A DNA stretch of 64,000 bases from Bacteroidetes bacterium UBA7662 (GTDB taxonomy: Bacteria > Bacteroidota > Bacteroidia > UBA7662), in the NCBI GenBank assembly GCA_002483345.1, contig DLHS01000016.1, forward strand, positions 119,536-183,535, written 5' to 3'. The notes beneath the pieces were generated by a model, which had not been told where the DNA came from, searched no databases, and saw only the letters and a list, made by a program, of their open reading frames with translations. This document shows positions 36,386 through 45,209 of this stretch, piece after piece. A program made the position numbers and the translations under genes. Positions within the stretch are counted from its first letter, which is position 1; each line of letters starts with the position of its first letter.

Positions 36386-39300
36386 GGTTTCTCCTCCTTT
36401 TTGGGTGGTTCCACGGTTTCAGGTTTTGTCTGGGGTATTTCCGGGACTTTGGCCGCAGCCTTCTTTTTAAGGAGTTCGTCAAAACCGTTGAATTCCTTGT
36501 TCAGGACCAGAGACATCCCGGTAACAATCAATGGCCCCTCTGCCAGCCCCTCGGTTTGATTCCGCCGGAAACCCCGTAGCCGGTAACTGCCGTCCTTGCT
36601 CAGTTTATACTCGATACTCACATCACCGATGATATCATTGCTGGCTTGCGAACTGCCCTGTACATCTACCTGCCTGCCCAATTCGACCGCCAACCGGTCG
36701 CCGAGAAAGTTCTTACGCAGATTCACATTGAGCTGTGTGCGATCCTGCGCCATTCCGGTGGTATAGTCGGTATAACTGTCGAGGTTCATGTTCAGATCTA
36801 CCCCTTTGATATACTGGGCAGAAAGATTGTTCAGCTGGCTGCTGAGCAATTGGCTTACACTCGATCTGGCCATATTCGCTGCGGCTGAACCACCACCCGG
36901 ACTTCCCGACTGCCCTTCGGGTACAAACCGGTTGAGGACCATGAGTGAAAAAACCTGCTTGTTCAGGTCGCTCTCATTCTGGTTGAGTTGCTGAATGCGG
37001 GCATACACGTTTCCATCCAGGGCATTCCGCTGTTGCTCAGGCATGTCGAGGGCAAAGGAGATGCTGGGTTTGAGCAGTTGTCCTTTGATATTCATATACA
37101 CCTCAAACGGCAGCTCCTGCCGGTAACGGGTAACCGTACTTTCATCGGCACTGCTGAGCTGAGCTGACATAAGATCGCTTGCGCTTGTTTTGATGCGATA
37201 AAGCGCCTGTAAATCCATCTGCGCATCGGTGAGATCACCGTTCCACACGATACGCCCCCCAGGTACCAGCTCAAACTTGCGTTTTACCAATTCGTACAGG
37301 CTGAGGTCGTACTGTCCGCGACTGATTTCATAGACGCCTGTCATGCTGCTACGTCCATTGGGAAAAAGGTCATAGCGTAGGTCTGCCGTACCTGCAAGGG
37401 TTAAATTATCACCTGATCTTTCGTCAATCAGCAGTTTGAGTTCACTCTCCTTATCGACTTCCAGCTGTGCTTTCAGCCTGATACCGGTGAGGCCTGTCAG
37501 TTTCTGTTCCTGCATATCTATGAGGGTATCAGTAGCAGGATCTATCCGGCTGAAAATAACCACGCCATCCCGTTCCACCACATCTATCTGTGATTCAGGA
37601 ACGATAACGGTGAGTTTGCTGCCTTTATTGAGGCGGGCTTTGGCATCTATGACCGGCCTGTCCAGTGTACCACTGAGTTTCAGGTCGGCATTGATGCGCA
37701 TGACGCCAAAAAACAGGGAATTATCTGCCCGGGTAGAGTTCAGCACCTGGAAATCACGGGTAGTGAGTTGCAGGTCAAGTACTGCTTCCGGCCGATCTCC
37801 GGTCAGTACCTTCCCATCTACCCGCATACGTTGTCCCTTTTCATCTGTCAGTTCAAAGGCATCTATGATCAATCCTTCTTTATTCACCCGGAGTGGTTTG
37901 CTTCCCAGGCCGAAGGCGGCATTAAAGGCTCCTACTTTTACATTGGCATCTGTAAACTGCAACTGGCCGGCATATTCAGGCTTACTAACTGGCCCCTTCA
38001 GGCTGAGTCTGGCCGACATATTCCCTTTGGCTTCTTTCAGTGCACTGTCGCTAAGAACCACCAGTTGCTTCAGCGCAAACTTGCTCAGGTCGAGATTCAG
38101 ATCGAGGTTTGCTCCTTCCTTACGCGCCTGATAATTACCAGTCATGTCCAGTTGAATGTCCGGGCCAGACAGCCCTGCGTTAAGTTTATAATTGTTTCCT
38201 TCAGTGGATGCGGCATCCAGGGTAAGTTTTCCCATCAACTGGCCAAGGAGCCGAAGGCTATCAATTTCCAGGTCGGATACCAGTGTCGTGCGGTCGCCCG
38301 ACCCGGTCAGGGCCAGGGAGCCATTTAATTCACCTTCGGCCAGCAAGGTATCTGCCTGTAACAGGCTGGTGAATGCAGATAGCGGGAAATGGTTAAAACT
38401 GAGTCGCTGTTGATTATCTGCCGACGACAGGGTTAGCATCCGTTCCCCTTGCCGGATGCTGAAATTTTCAAAGGCAGGTTTATCTCCCAGGCTGACCCGG
38501 TTGCCTGATTGTGCTTTCCAGGCTTCCCGGTTGAGCAGGAGGCTGTCTTCCACCAGACTGAAATAACGGTTGCCGGTTTGCCAGCCGCCTTCGGCCTGCA
38601 CCCTGAATACTGCTTCTTTTTTGGCATCCTTAACCGTGAAACCAGCCAGCAGGAGTGAGTCTGCCAGGCGCACTTGCAGGCGGGTTTCATGAATATCTAT
38701 TTTTCCCTGCTCCATGCGATCGAATCCGGCAAGCAGTTGGAGGCCTGCATCTCCTCTGAAATCCACAAAAAGATTGCGGACTGCCGTTCCGTCGTAGCTG
38801 ACATTTTTGATGCGGGCGCTCAAATCGAGTTTATTCGATTCCTGATCGAAGTAAAAGCTGACTTTACCTGAATCAAGCTCCTGCAATCCCGGTATCAGCA
38901 CTTCCTTCAACAACCTGGATTCAGGTATTTCAAAAGCACCACTGGCGCGTATGTCGGTTCTGCTGCTGTCGGTGACACCGGTACTGTCGAGCTTCCATTG
39001 AGATCGCAATTCGGTGGTTACGGCTGCCAGCAGCGCTTCGAGGCCGGTATTGGCTTCGAAATTTCCTGTGAGCACATCACTTTCCAGTTGCAACGCGCTT
39101 TTTGCAGGTGATCCCGCGGCTTTCAGCTCGAATTTCTGAAGTGGGTAGGCGGTGGCTTCACGCATGACCAGGCCGTCGGTTATCCCGGCACTGACCTGAA
39201 AACTATCAAGCTGGCCGTTTCCTTTTACATCAAGCACAAACCTCAGCTGGTAGGGTTCCGGAGAAAATCCCAGCTTTTTCAGATCGGCACGGTCAAGTTT

Positions 39301-41382
39301 TGCATACAGGGTATAGGCAGGCCAGAGTGTATCCAGGGTGGCGCTGGCTGTGATGGCAAGGCCGAGTGCTGTATCCTCATGGGTAATATCTGCGTTCCAG
39401 AGGCCTGATGCTCCACCTCCGGCTATTACAAGGTTTTTGTAATCGTACCCCTGATATTGTAACTGATTAAAATCAATTTTAGCAGTGGCAGATAGGGTTT
39501 TGGGATCAAATCCCTGTCCGTTAAGTTCGGCATGCCAGCCTGCTTTACCCAGCAGACTATCCTGTATCCAGCGACCTACGGGCAAGGAGGCTGCATCGAG
39601 CTGCAGACTGTAAACCGGCATTTCCTGACGGAGTCCCTGCAAATCTGCCTCTGCCAGCAGGGTTCCCCCATCAGCCAACAAACGCATTTGCAGCTGAACA
39701 GCATCCTGGCTTGCACTGGCAGAGGCCTGCAGATCGATTTGTTCCGGATATCGGAAACCCTCTTCTTTGGCTATCAGTCCGAGGTCACGGGCAGTACTTT
39801 GCAAAGCAAGTTCAGGCAAGACAATAGCATATTTCAGGGTGTCGGTGATATCTGTAGCTGTTCCACTGAACCTGAGCCGCGTGCCCTGTCCCCAGCGGAT
39901 GTCCCAGTCGTCGAACCGGAGTAACCGCTGATTCCCGCGCACGGTACCTGCCAGCTGTACCGGATAAGGAATAAGTGGCCCGATAACCGTATCCTGCGAC
40001 AGTTCTGGTTTAAAATACAGGGCATCTTCGAGTGAAAGCCGGGTCCCTTCGTTCAGTTGCAGGTACAGTTGCTGATCCATCGGGCGGTTTAAAAGGTCTG
40101 TAAAATCCTTATAACTGAGTTCTATCTCTCCCAGCAACCGGCTGTGCCGTGTATCCAGTGCCAATTTGTTAATTGATACCGTTTTTTCATCTGCCGACAA
40201 GGCCAGAACGGCCTTTAACTGTGCGCCACTTTTTTCGTCAGCAGAAAGAGCCAGTGCGCCTATCTTCACCTGCCCGGCTTTGCCGGAAACTGTTGTGAGC
40301 GAAAGCTGGTGCAGGTCAAACTGCAGGTCGTTGGCATTAAATACCCCCGGACTCGGTTTGCTACCTTTGTTTTTCAGTAGGATGCGGTAGTTTTTGAGCT
40401 GAATACGCGCTGCCTGATAACGCCAGACAGGCCAGTTAAAAACAAAGGGTGTTGAGGACTTGTCGTCGGTGGGTGGGGGTGGTGTTCCGGCTTCACTGAG
40501 CATACTGAAAAGCAGCCCGTCACCGTGTAAGGTGCCGAGCACAATGGCCTGATGATCGAGGTTCAAACCGGTATTTTCCAGCCTGAAATCCTGTACGTGG
40601 GCGGTCATGGTTCTTTCACCGGGCTGTTCCAGCTCAAAGCGAATGTTTCGCAGCTTTAAAATCCCGAGCTGAAACCTGGGTAAACGGCTGGTGGTTGTAT
40701 CTGTAGACTGCTCTTTACTTGGCACCAACTTTAATCTGGCAGATAAACCAACGATTTCGAGCGATTTCACCTCAAAAAACAGGCTGTCAAAATTTATTTC
40801 TTCGGGTTGAAGGGTCAGCTTTTCAAGCGAAAGCTGATAATCGTCGCCACTCAGCTTATCGGTATAATGTAGTCGCAAACGAGCAAGGTCAATGCCTGAA
40901 AAGTCCAGTTTGATACTTTCTGATGCTGTTTGTGTCGTGTCAGATACTATTTCCGCTGGTTTTCCGGCGGTGAATGCCGAAATCAGATAGCTGAAATTGA
41001 AGGTTGAATCCTGGTTTTGAACCACATTCACCACGGCATCTTCCCATTTGAAAGGTTTCAGCACATATTTTCCCCGGATAAGTGGCAGCAAACGAATGCC
41101 GGCACTTAGTTTACCGCTGTAAAGCAGGGTATCGCCAGTACTTGTTGGCACGAACAGCCCTGTCAGCTCTGCATTCCCCCGGTAACTGAACGACAGTCCG
41201 GCCAACCGAATATCCGTACCTGTTTTTCCTGACAAATACCCGGCTGCCTGCTGTCCGAGCCAACGCTGTACTGCAGGAACACGCAAAATGACAAGCAACA
41301 GGAATATACCGACCAGAACAGTCAGTACGCCCCAGCCTAATATGCGGCCGGTAAATCGTATCCAGGCAGGAATGGTAAACAA
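36382..41382 (-). CDS. TamB/AsmA-like translocation-assembly protein
   Basis: 1666 aa. One N-terminal TM anchor (about 13-36) is followed by very long repetitive beta structure and the conserved C-terminal DUF490/TamB domain (about 1180-1600; YDLFPNGRSSMTGVYEISRGQYDLSLYELVKRKFELVPGGRIVWNG). It spans the periplasm as a groove-like bridge. The C-terminal tail is Lys/Pro/Glu rich. The start is a TTG; no ATG occurs near the anchor, and a TATTTTTG box lies immediately upstream, so the exact start is uncertain. Confidence 0.9.
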   Translation of the reverse strand: MFTIPAWIRFTGRILGWGVLTVLVGIFLLLVILRVPAVQRWLGQQAAGYLSGKTGTDIRLAGLSFSYRGNAELTGLFVPTSTGDTLLYSGKLSAGIRLLPLIRGKYVLKPFKWEDAVVNVVQNQDSTFNFSYLISAFTAGKPAEIVSDTTQTASESIKLDFSGIDLARLRLHYTDKLSGDDYQLSLEKLTLQPEEINFDSLFFEVKSLEIVGLSARLKLVPSKEQSTDTTTSRLPRFQLGILKLRNIRFELEQPGERTMTAHVQDFRLENTGLNLDHQAIVLGTLHGDGLLFSMLSEAGTPPPPTDDKSSTPFVFNWPVWRYQAARIQLKNYRILLKNKGSKPSPGVFNANDLQFDLHQLSLTTVSGKAGQVKIGALALSADEKSGAQLKAVLALSADEKTVSINKLALDTRHSRLLGEIELSYKDFTDLLNRPMDQQLYLQLNEGTRLSLEDALYFKPELSQDTVIGPLIPYPVQLAGTVRGNQRLLRFDDWDIRWGQGTRLRFSGTATDITDTLKYAIVLPELALQSTARDLGLIAKEEGFRYPEQIDLQASASASQDAVQLQMRLLADGGTLLAEADLQGLRQEMPVYSLQLDAASLPVGRWIQDSLLGKAGWHAELNGQGFDPKTLSATAKIDFNQLQYQGYDYKNLVIAGGGASGLWNADITHEDTALGLAITASATLDTLWPAYTLYAKLDRADLKKLGFSPEPYQLRFVLDVKGNGQLDSFQVSAGITDGLVMREATAYPLQKFELKAAGSPAKSALQLESDVLTGNFEANTGLEALLAAVTTELRSQWKLDSTGVTDSSRTDIRASGAFEIPESRLLKEVLIPGLQELDSGKVSFYFDQESNKLDLSARIKNVSYDGTAVRNLFVDFRGDAGLQLLAGFDRMEQGKIDIHETRLQVRLADSLLLAGFTVKDAKKEAVFRVQAEGGWQTGNRYFSLVEDSLLLNREAWKAQSGNRVSLGDKPAFENFSIRQGERMLTLSSADNQQRLSFNHFPLSAFTSLLQADTLLAEGELNGSLALTGSGDRTTLVSDLEIDSLRLLGQLMGKLTLDAASTEGNNYKLNAGLSGPDIQLDMTGNYQARKEGANLDLNLDLSKFALKQLVVLSDSALKEAKGNMSARLSLKGPVSKPEYAGQLQFTDANVKVGAFNAAFGLGSKPLRVNKEGLIIDAFELTDEKGQRMRVDGKVLTGDRPEAVLDLQLTTRDFQVLNSTRADNSLFFGVMRINADLKLSGTLDRPVIDAKARLNKGSKLTVIVPESQIDVVERDGVVIFSRIDPATDTLIDMQEQKLTGLTGIRLKAQLEVDKESELKLLIDERSGDNLTLAGTADLRYDLFPNGRSSMTGVYEISRGQYDLSLYELVKRKFELVPGGRIVWNGDLTDAQMDLQALYRIKTSASDLMSAQLSSADESTVTRYRQELPFEVYMNIKGQLLKPSISFALDMPEQQRNALDGNVYARIQQLNQNESDLNKQVFSLMVLNRFVPEGQSGSPGGGSAAANMARSSVSQLLSSQLNNLSAQYIKGVDLNMNLDSYTDYTTGMAQDRTQLNVNLRKNFLGDRLAVELGRQVDVQGSSQASNDIIGDVSIEYKLSKDGSYRLRGFRRNQTEGLAEGPLIVTGMSLVLNKEFNGFDELLKKKAAAKVPEIPQTKPETVEPPKKEEKP

Positions 41383-41489
41383 AAATATAAATGGCTATCT
41401 ATCAAAGATACCAGCACACCCGCCTTCTCGGAAGAGATGTTTACGGATGTGTGAAAAATACAAGAACGACGGTAAGGTGTTTCGATTGC

Positions 41490-41810
41490 CTAATTCGTTT
41501 CTCCGCGTAAACGCAGCACGGCACCATGGCTAAGTTCACTGATTCTGATCTGACAGCTCAATCGGCTTTGTTCGGTGGTATTGAAAAGGGTATCCAGCAT
41601 ATCCAGCTCTGCGTCAGTGGGGTCGTTGGCGTGCCCTTCGAGCAATTCTATGTGGCAGGTAGCGCAAAGTGCCATGCCACCACAGGTGGCCAGAATGGGG
41701 TAATCGCTGCCCTTTAATACTTCCATCAGACTCAATCCCATATCCGTGGGCACTTCGATGGGGGTACGCTGCCCGTCTGGCTCCTCAACAAAAAAAGTAA
41801 TGTCAGCCAT
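41490..41810 (-). CDS. 2Fe-2S ferredoxin
   Basis: 106 aa. Cluster cysteines lie in ATCGGMALCATCHIELLEG plus the distal Cys in RLSCQIR, the adrenodoxin/plant-type arrangement. Its ATG overlaps the reductase stop by 1 nt (TGATG), so the two form a coupled electron-transfer pair. Confidence 0.92.
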   Translation of the reverse strand: MADITFFVEEPDGQRTPIEVPTDMGLSLMEVLKGSDYPILATCGGMALCATCHIELLEGHANDPTDAELDMLDTLFNTTEQSRLSCQIRISELSHGAVLRLRGETN

Positions 41811-42814
41811 CAGAACGTATGGATTCCGTTAACGGTGGTGTATTTAAAGCTGAGTTTCTGCTCGGGATACACATATCTGAAGGCACTTTGGGCCATCAGG
41901 GCTGCCTCATGGAAACCACAAAGGATAAGCTTCAGCTTACCCGGGTAGGTATTGATATCGCCGATGGCGAACACACCGGCCACATTGGTTGAATAGTCTT
42001 CCACATTCACCTGAATGGCGCTTTTGTCGAGATTTAATCCCCAGTTTTCGATAGGCCCGAGTTTCGGACTTAAACCGAACAAAGGAATGAGGTAATCGGC
42101 GTGGTAGGTAGCGACTTCTTTCTGCTTATTGCTAACCGAAACGGCTGAGAGCTGTCCATTGCCATGCAGTTCTTCGAGCGCCGAGCTAAGCAGCAATCTG
42201 ATTTTGCCTTTTTGAGCCAGTTCAAACACTTTTTCGGAAGAGTCGAGGGCGCCCCGGAAGGTTTCGTTGCGGTGCACGAGGGTGAGTTCAGCAGCGATGT
42301 CGGCCAGGTGAATAGCCCAGTCGAGCGCTGAATCACCTCCACCTGCGAGTATTACTTTTTTACCCCGGTATTTTTCGGGATCGAGTATCATATAGCTCAC
42401 CCCTTTGTGTTCGAAGTCATCGAGCCGGGCGAGTTCCGGCTTGCGGGGTTCGAAACAACCGAGTCCGCCGGCTATCACGACGACTTTCGCGGCTACTTGT
42501 GTTCCCATATTGGTGGTGACGATGAAACTTTCATCGGGCTGGCGATCGAGGCTTTCTACCCGCTCGCCCAGGGTGAAGCTGGGGTTAAAGGGGGCAATCT
42601 GCTCCATCAGCTTGTCGACGAGTTCACCAGCCAATACGCTTGGATAACCTGGTATATCGTAAATGGGTTTTTTCGGATAGATTTCGGAGAGCTGGCCGCC
42701 TACTTGTGGGAGGGCATCTATCAAATGGCATCGCATTTTGAGGAGGCCGGCTTCAAATACGGCAAACAAGCCCACGGGGCCGGCGCCAACTATGCAGATA
42801 TCTGTGCTGATCAT
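41810..42814 (-). CDS. ferredoxin-NADP(+) reductase (thioredoxin-reductase-like)
   Basis: 334 aa from the ATG at 42814, chosen because the FAD motif (CIVGAGPVGLFAVFEAGLL) then begins near residue 6. A second NAD(P) motif (VILAGGGDSALDWAIHLA) is near 150, and VAGVFAIGDINTYPGKLKLI is the C-terminal FAD block. It lacks the CxxC of thioredoxin reductase, which fits the TrxR-like FNR class of Gram-positives and Bacteroidota. Reduces or oxidises the adjacent ferredoxin. Confidence 0.9.
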   Translation of the reverse strand: MISTDICIVGAGPVGLFAVFEAGLLKMRCHLIDALPQVGGQLSEIYPKKPIYDIPGYPSVLAGELVDKLMEQIAPFNPSFTLGERVESLDRQPDESFIVTTNMGTQVAAKVVVIAGGLGCFEPRKPELARLDDFEHKGVSYMILDPEKYRGKKVILAGGGDSALDWAIHLADIAAELTLVHRNETFRGALDSSEKVFELAQKGKIRLLLSSALEELHGNGQLSAVSVSNKQKEVATYHADYLIPLFGLSPKLGPIENWGLNLDKSAIQVNVEDYSTNVAGVFAIGDINTYPGKLKLILCGFHEAALMAQSAFRYVYPEQKLSFKYTTVNGIHTF

Positions 42815-43013
42815 TACGTTCGGATGGCTGCAAAAATACATGATTCAGACAATTTTATCTGAATATTTTGCGCTCTTTAAAGAACCACCTCCCAGTAAGA
42901 AAGTTCGGAACTGTACGAGAATTTAACGTTTCTGATATTTCGGTTACATTTAGCCATAGCTTATCAATCCTGTGAGCTGGCTTTCTGATAAAGAAATATC
43001 TACCAAAAACTGT

Positions 43014-43169
43014 TCAGAGACTATTCGGGTCTATTACTTTGATAACACCCTTTTCACTGATTACCAGTTTCTGGCCAAGGCGTTTTTTATCCTCAACCAA
43101 CTTCTTGGCTGAATAAATCATTGCCTCTTTTATCTTTTCAATGATTTCCTGGCCTTCTGTTTTTTCCAT
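43014..43169 (-). CDS. 51-aa partner protein of the zeta-like kinase
   Basis: Small ORF starting MEKTEGQEIIEKIKEAMIYS and ending VIKVIDPNSL, mostly helical and Lys/Glu rich. It overlaps the 3' end of the zeta-like kinase gene by 32 nt in another frame, which argues for translational coupling. No family recognised. Position and size suggest an antitoxin or accessory subunit (inference). Confidence 0.55.
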   Translation of the reverse strand: MEKTEGQEIIEKIKEAMIYSAKKLVEDKKRLGQKLVISEKGVIKVIDPNSL

Positions 43170-43743
43170 GGGCAAGTGTTTTCATTTTATTGAATAATCG
43201 TTTTTTATAGAGGGTTTGCTTAAAGCCTCGATCTAACTCTAAAATCAAGGTGTTCTCCGCTTTTGAATTGTCGAAAAGCAACAGGGCATCCACAAGATCG
43301 AAGTAAATTTTGAACAGATTATTCAAACCTGTGTCATATCGTCGTCTTATTGTTTCGACCGGAATATGATGTCCTCCTTCTGACACTCTGATCTTTACTC
43401 TTTGAATGGCTAATTCCTTGGATTCAAGCCAGTAGTAAATCAAGGTAATAAAATAACCCTTGGCCTGTGCCCGTCGGATAGTTGTATGAAAGCTTTTTGA
43501 TGCAAGGGTAGTTTCAAAGGCAAAATCATAACCATTTCCGAGAAGCTCCCCTATCCGCCTGAGCATAATTCTTCCGGCTTCAAGTGCTGCTTTTTCAGGC
43601 TGAAACGGGGAAATTCCCCTTGCAATTTCATCTGCATTTACATACTCCAGACAATTCAATGACAGAGGCAAAATATTAAAGGATGCTGTCGTTTTTCCAG
43701 CACCATTACAACCTGCAATGATATACATCCGTTTGTTGCCCAT
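43138..43743 (-). CDS. zeta-toxin-like P-loop kinase
   Basis: 201 aa from the ATG at 43743; a TTG two codons upstream is less likely. Walker A is IIAGCNGAGKTTASF. NADEIARGISPFQPEKAALEAGRIM and FAFETTLASKSF match the zeta-toxin/UDP-GlcNAc-kinase-like family. Basic lid residues lie in IQRVKIRVSEGGHHIPVETIRRRY. Chromosomal stand-alone members are widespread and their substrate is mostly unknown. Followed in overlap by a 51-codon ORF. Confidence 0.8.
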   Translation of the reverse strand: MGNKRMYIIAGCNGAGKTTASFNILPLSLNCLEYVNADEIARGISPFQPEKAALEAGRIMLRRIGELLGNGYDFAFETTLASKSFHTTIRRAQAKGYFITLIYYWLESKELAIQRVKIRVSEGGHHIPVETIRRRYDTGLNNLFKIYFDLVDALLLFDNSKAENTLILELDRGFKQTLYKKRLFNKMKTLAHGKNRRPGNH

Positions 43744-43916
43744 AATCAAATAAACATTTTACAATTGAAAACCAGCTACACCATCGTTCAAAAAAGTTCA
43801 CCAACAATTATAAACCCGGGGTTAGTATTTAGAATTTCTGAAACGTCAAAGTATTGACAAAATCCCCGTGGATACAGGTAAAAAAACTACCATCCACCTA
43901 GTTTACTTCCAATATC

Positions 43917-44156
43917 TCAACCCAGTCTTCCGATCACGCCATACCGACCGAAGACCTGTTCCCCGTGCGGACTGTCGGGCAGTTCATCGGTGAGATCCTG
44001 GCCAGCCCAGTGTTCGTAATGTTTACCGTTGCGCCAGAGTTTACTGGTGGTTACATCGTAGATAAGACCCCGGTAGGCAATCCATATTTCAGGCCGGTCC
44101 TGGCCGTTGCGCAGGGCGAGTTGTGCGCGGCTGTAAACCGGCAGCTCTGCATTCAT
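43917..44156 (-). CDS. cytochrome b5-like heme/steroid-binding domain protein
   Basis: 79 aa, a bare cytochrome-b5-like domain: WIAYRGLIYDVTTSKLWRNGKHYEHWAGQDLTDELPDSPHG. The pattern YDV-x3-x2-W-x2-G-x-H and AGxDLT is characteristic, with His residues available as axial ligands. No signal peptide. It starts in 4-nt overlap (ATGA) with the asd stop, so it is translationally coupled to a lysine/threonine/methionine pathway enzyme without an obvious functional link. Confidence 0.8.
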   Translation of the reverse strand: MNAELPVYSRAQLALRNGQDRPEIWIAYRGLIYDVTTSKLWRNGKHYEHWAGQDLTDELPDSPHGEQVFGRYGVIGRLG

Positions 44157-45148
44157 GCGGGCAACAGTCCTTTGGTCAGCATATATTCTGCAATCTGCAC
44201 CGCATTCGTGGCAGCACCTTTGCGCAGATTATCTGCCACCACCCACATATTCAGGGTTTTGGGATTACTTTCATCCCGCCGGAGGCGACCAACCAGCACC
44301 TCATCCCTGCCTTCAGCATCCAGCGGCATGGGATAGGCAGCATGGGCTGTGTCATCTACCAAAACGACCCCTTCAGTAACCTGCAAAAGGCTGCGTACTT
44401 CAGTAAGTTCAAAATCGCGGGCAAATTCCACATTCACGGCCTCGCTGTGTCCACCCATGACGGGTACGCGCACGGTGGTGGCGGTGATGCGGATGCTGTC
44501 GTCACGCATGATTTTTCTGGTCTCATTCACCATCTTCATCTCCTCTTTGGTATAACCATTGTCGAGGAATACATCGATTTGGGGGATGCAGTTCAGGTCG
44601 ATGCGGTGGGCATAGGCTTTGGGGCCCTCGATACCGGCTCTTTCATCCATGAGCTGGGCCACGGCCTTTACACCGGTTCCTGTTACGCTTTGGTAGGTCG
44701 ATACCACGATGCGTTTCACCTGATACGCCTCGTGCAGCTTTTTAAGCGCTACGACCATCTGAATGGTTGAACAATTGGGATTGGCGATGATTTTATCGTC
44801 CGGACCTATGACATCGGCATTTAATTCAGGTACCACCAATACTTTGGAAGGGTCCATGCGCCAGGCGGAAGAGTTATCAATAACCACCGTTCCCACCTCC
44901 GCAAAACGGGGTGCCCATTCCAGGCTCACACTGCCGCCGGCAGAAAAAAGGGCGACATCGGGGCGGGCAGCAACGGCTTGTTCGAGGGTGATGGCAGGGT
45001 ATTCCTTACCCTTGAAAGTCACCTGCTTACCGGCCGACTTTTCAGAGGCTACAGGCAGGAACTCCGTTACCGGGAAATTCCGCTCTTCCAATACCTTGCG
45101 CATGACTGCGCCCACCATACCGGTGGCACCTACGACAGCTACCTTCAT
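44153..45148 (-). CDS. asd: aspartate-semialdehyde dehydrogenase
   Basis: 331 aa. NADP-binding VVGATGMVGAVMRKVLEERNFP at the N-terminus, catalytic Cys126 in NPNCSTIQM and the active-site His in PVMGGHSEAVNVEF. Reduces L-aspartyl-4-phosphate to aspartate semialdehyde, the branch point to diaminopimelate/lysine, threonine and methionine. The start is divergent from the lamin-tail gene. Confidence 0.96.
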   Translation of the reverse strand: MKVAVVGATGMVGAVMRKVLEERNFPVTEFLPVASEKSAGKQVTFKGKEYPAITLEQAVAARPDVALFSAGGSVSLEWAPRFAEVGTVVIDNSSAWRMDPSKVLVVPELNADVIGPDDKIIANPNCSTIQMVVALKKLHEAYQVKRIVVSTYQSVTGTGVKAVAQLMDERAGIEGPKAYAHRIDLNCIPQIDVFLDNGYTKEEMKMVNETRKIMRDDSIRITATTVRVPVMGGHSEAVNVEFARDFELTEVRSLLQVTEGVVLVDDTAHAAYPMPLDAEGRDEVLVGRLRRDESNPKTLNMWVVADNLRKGAATNAVQIAEYMLTKGLLPA

Positions 45149-45209
45149 TTTGCGTTGTTTGCGATAAAAATCGACGCAAAAATAATGTTTTTTCCTACGT
45201 GATTCGGGT

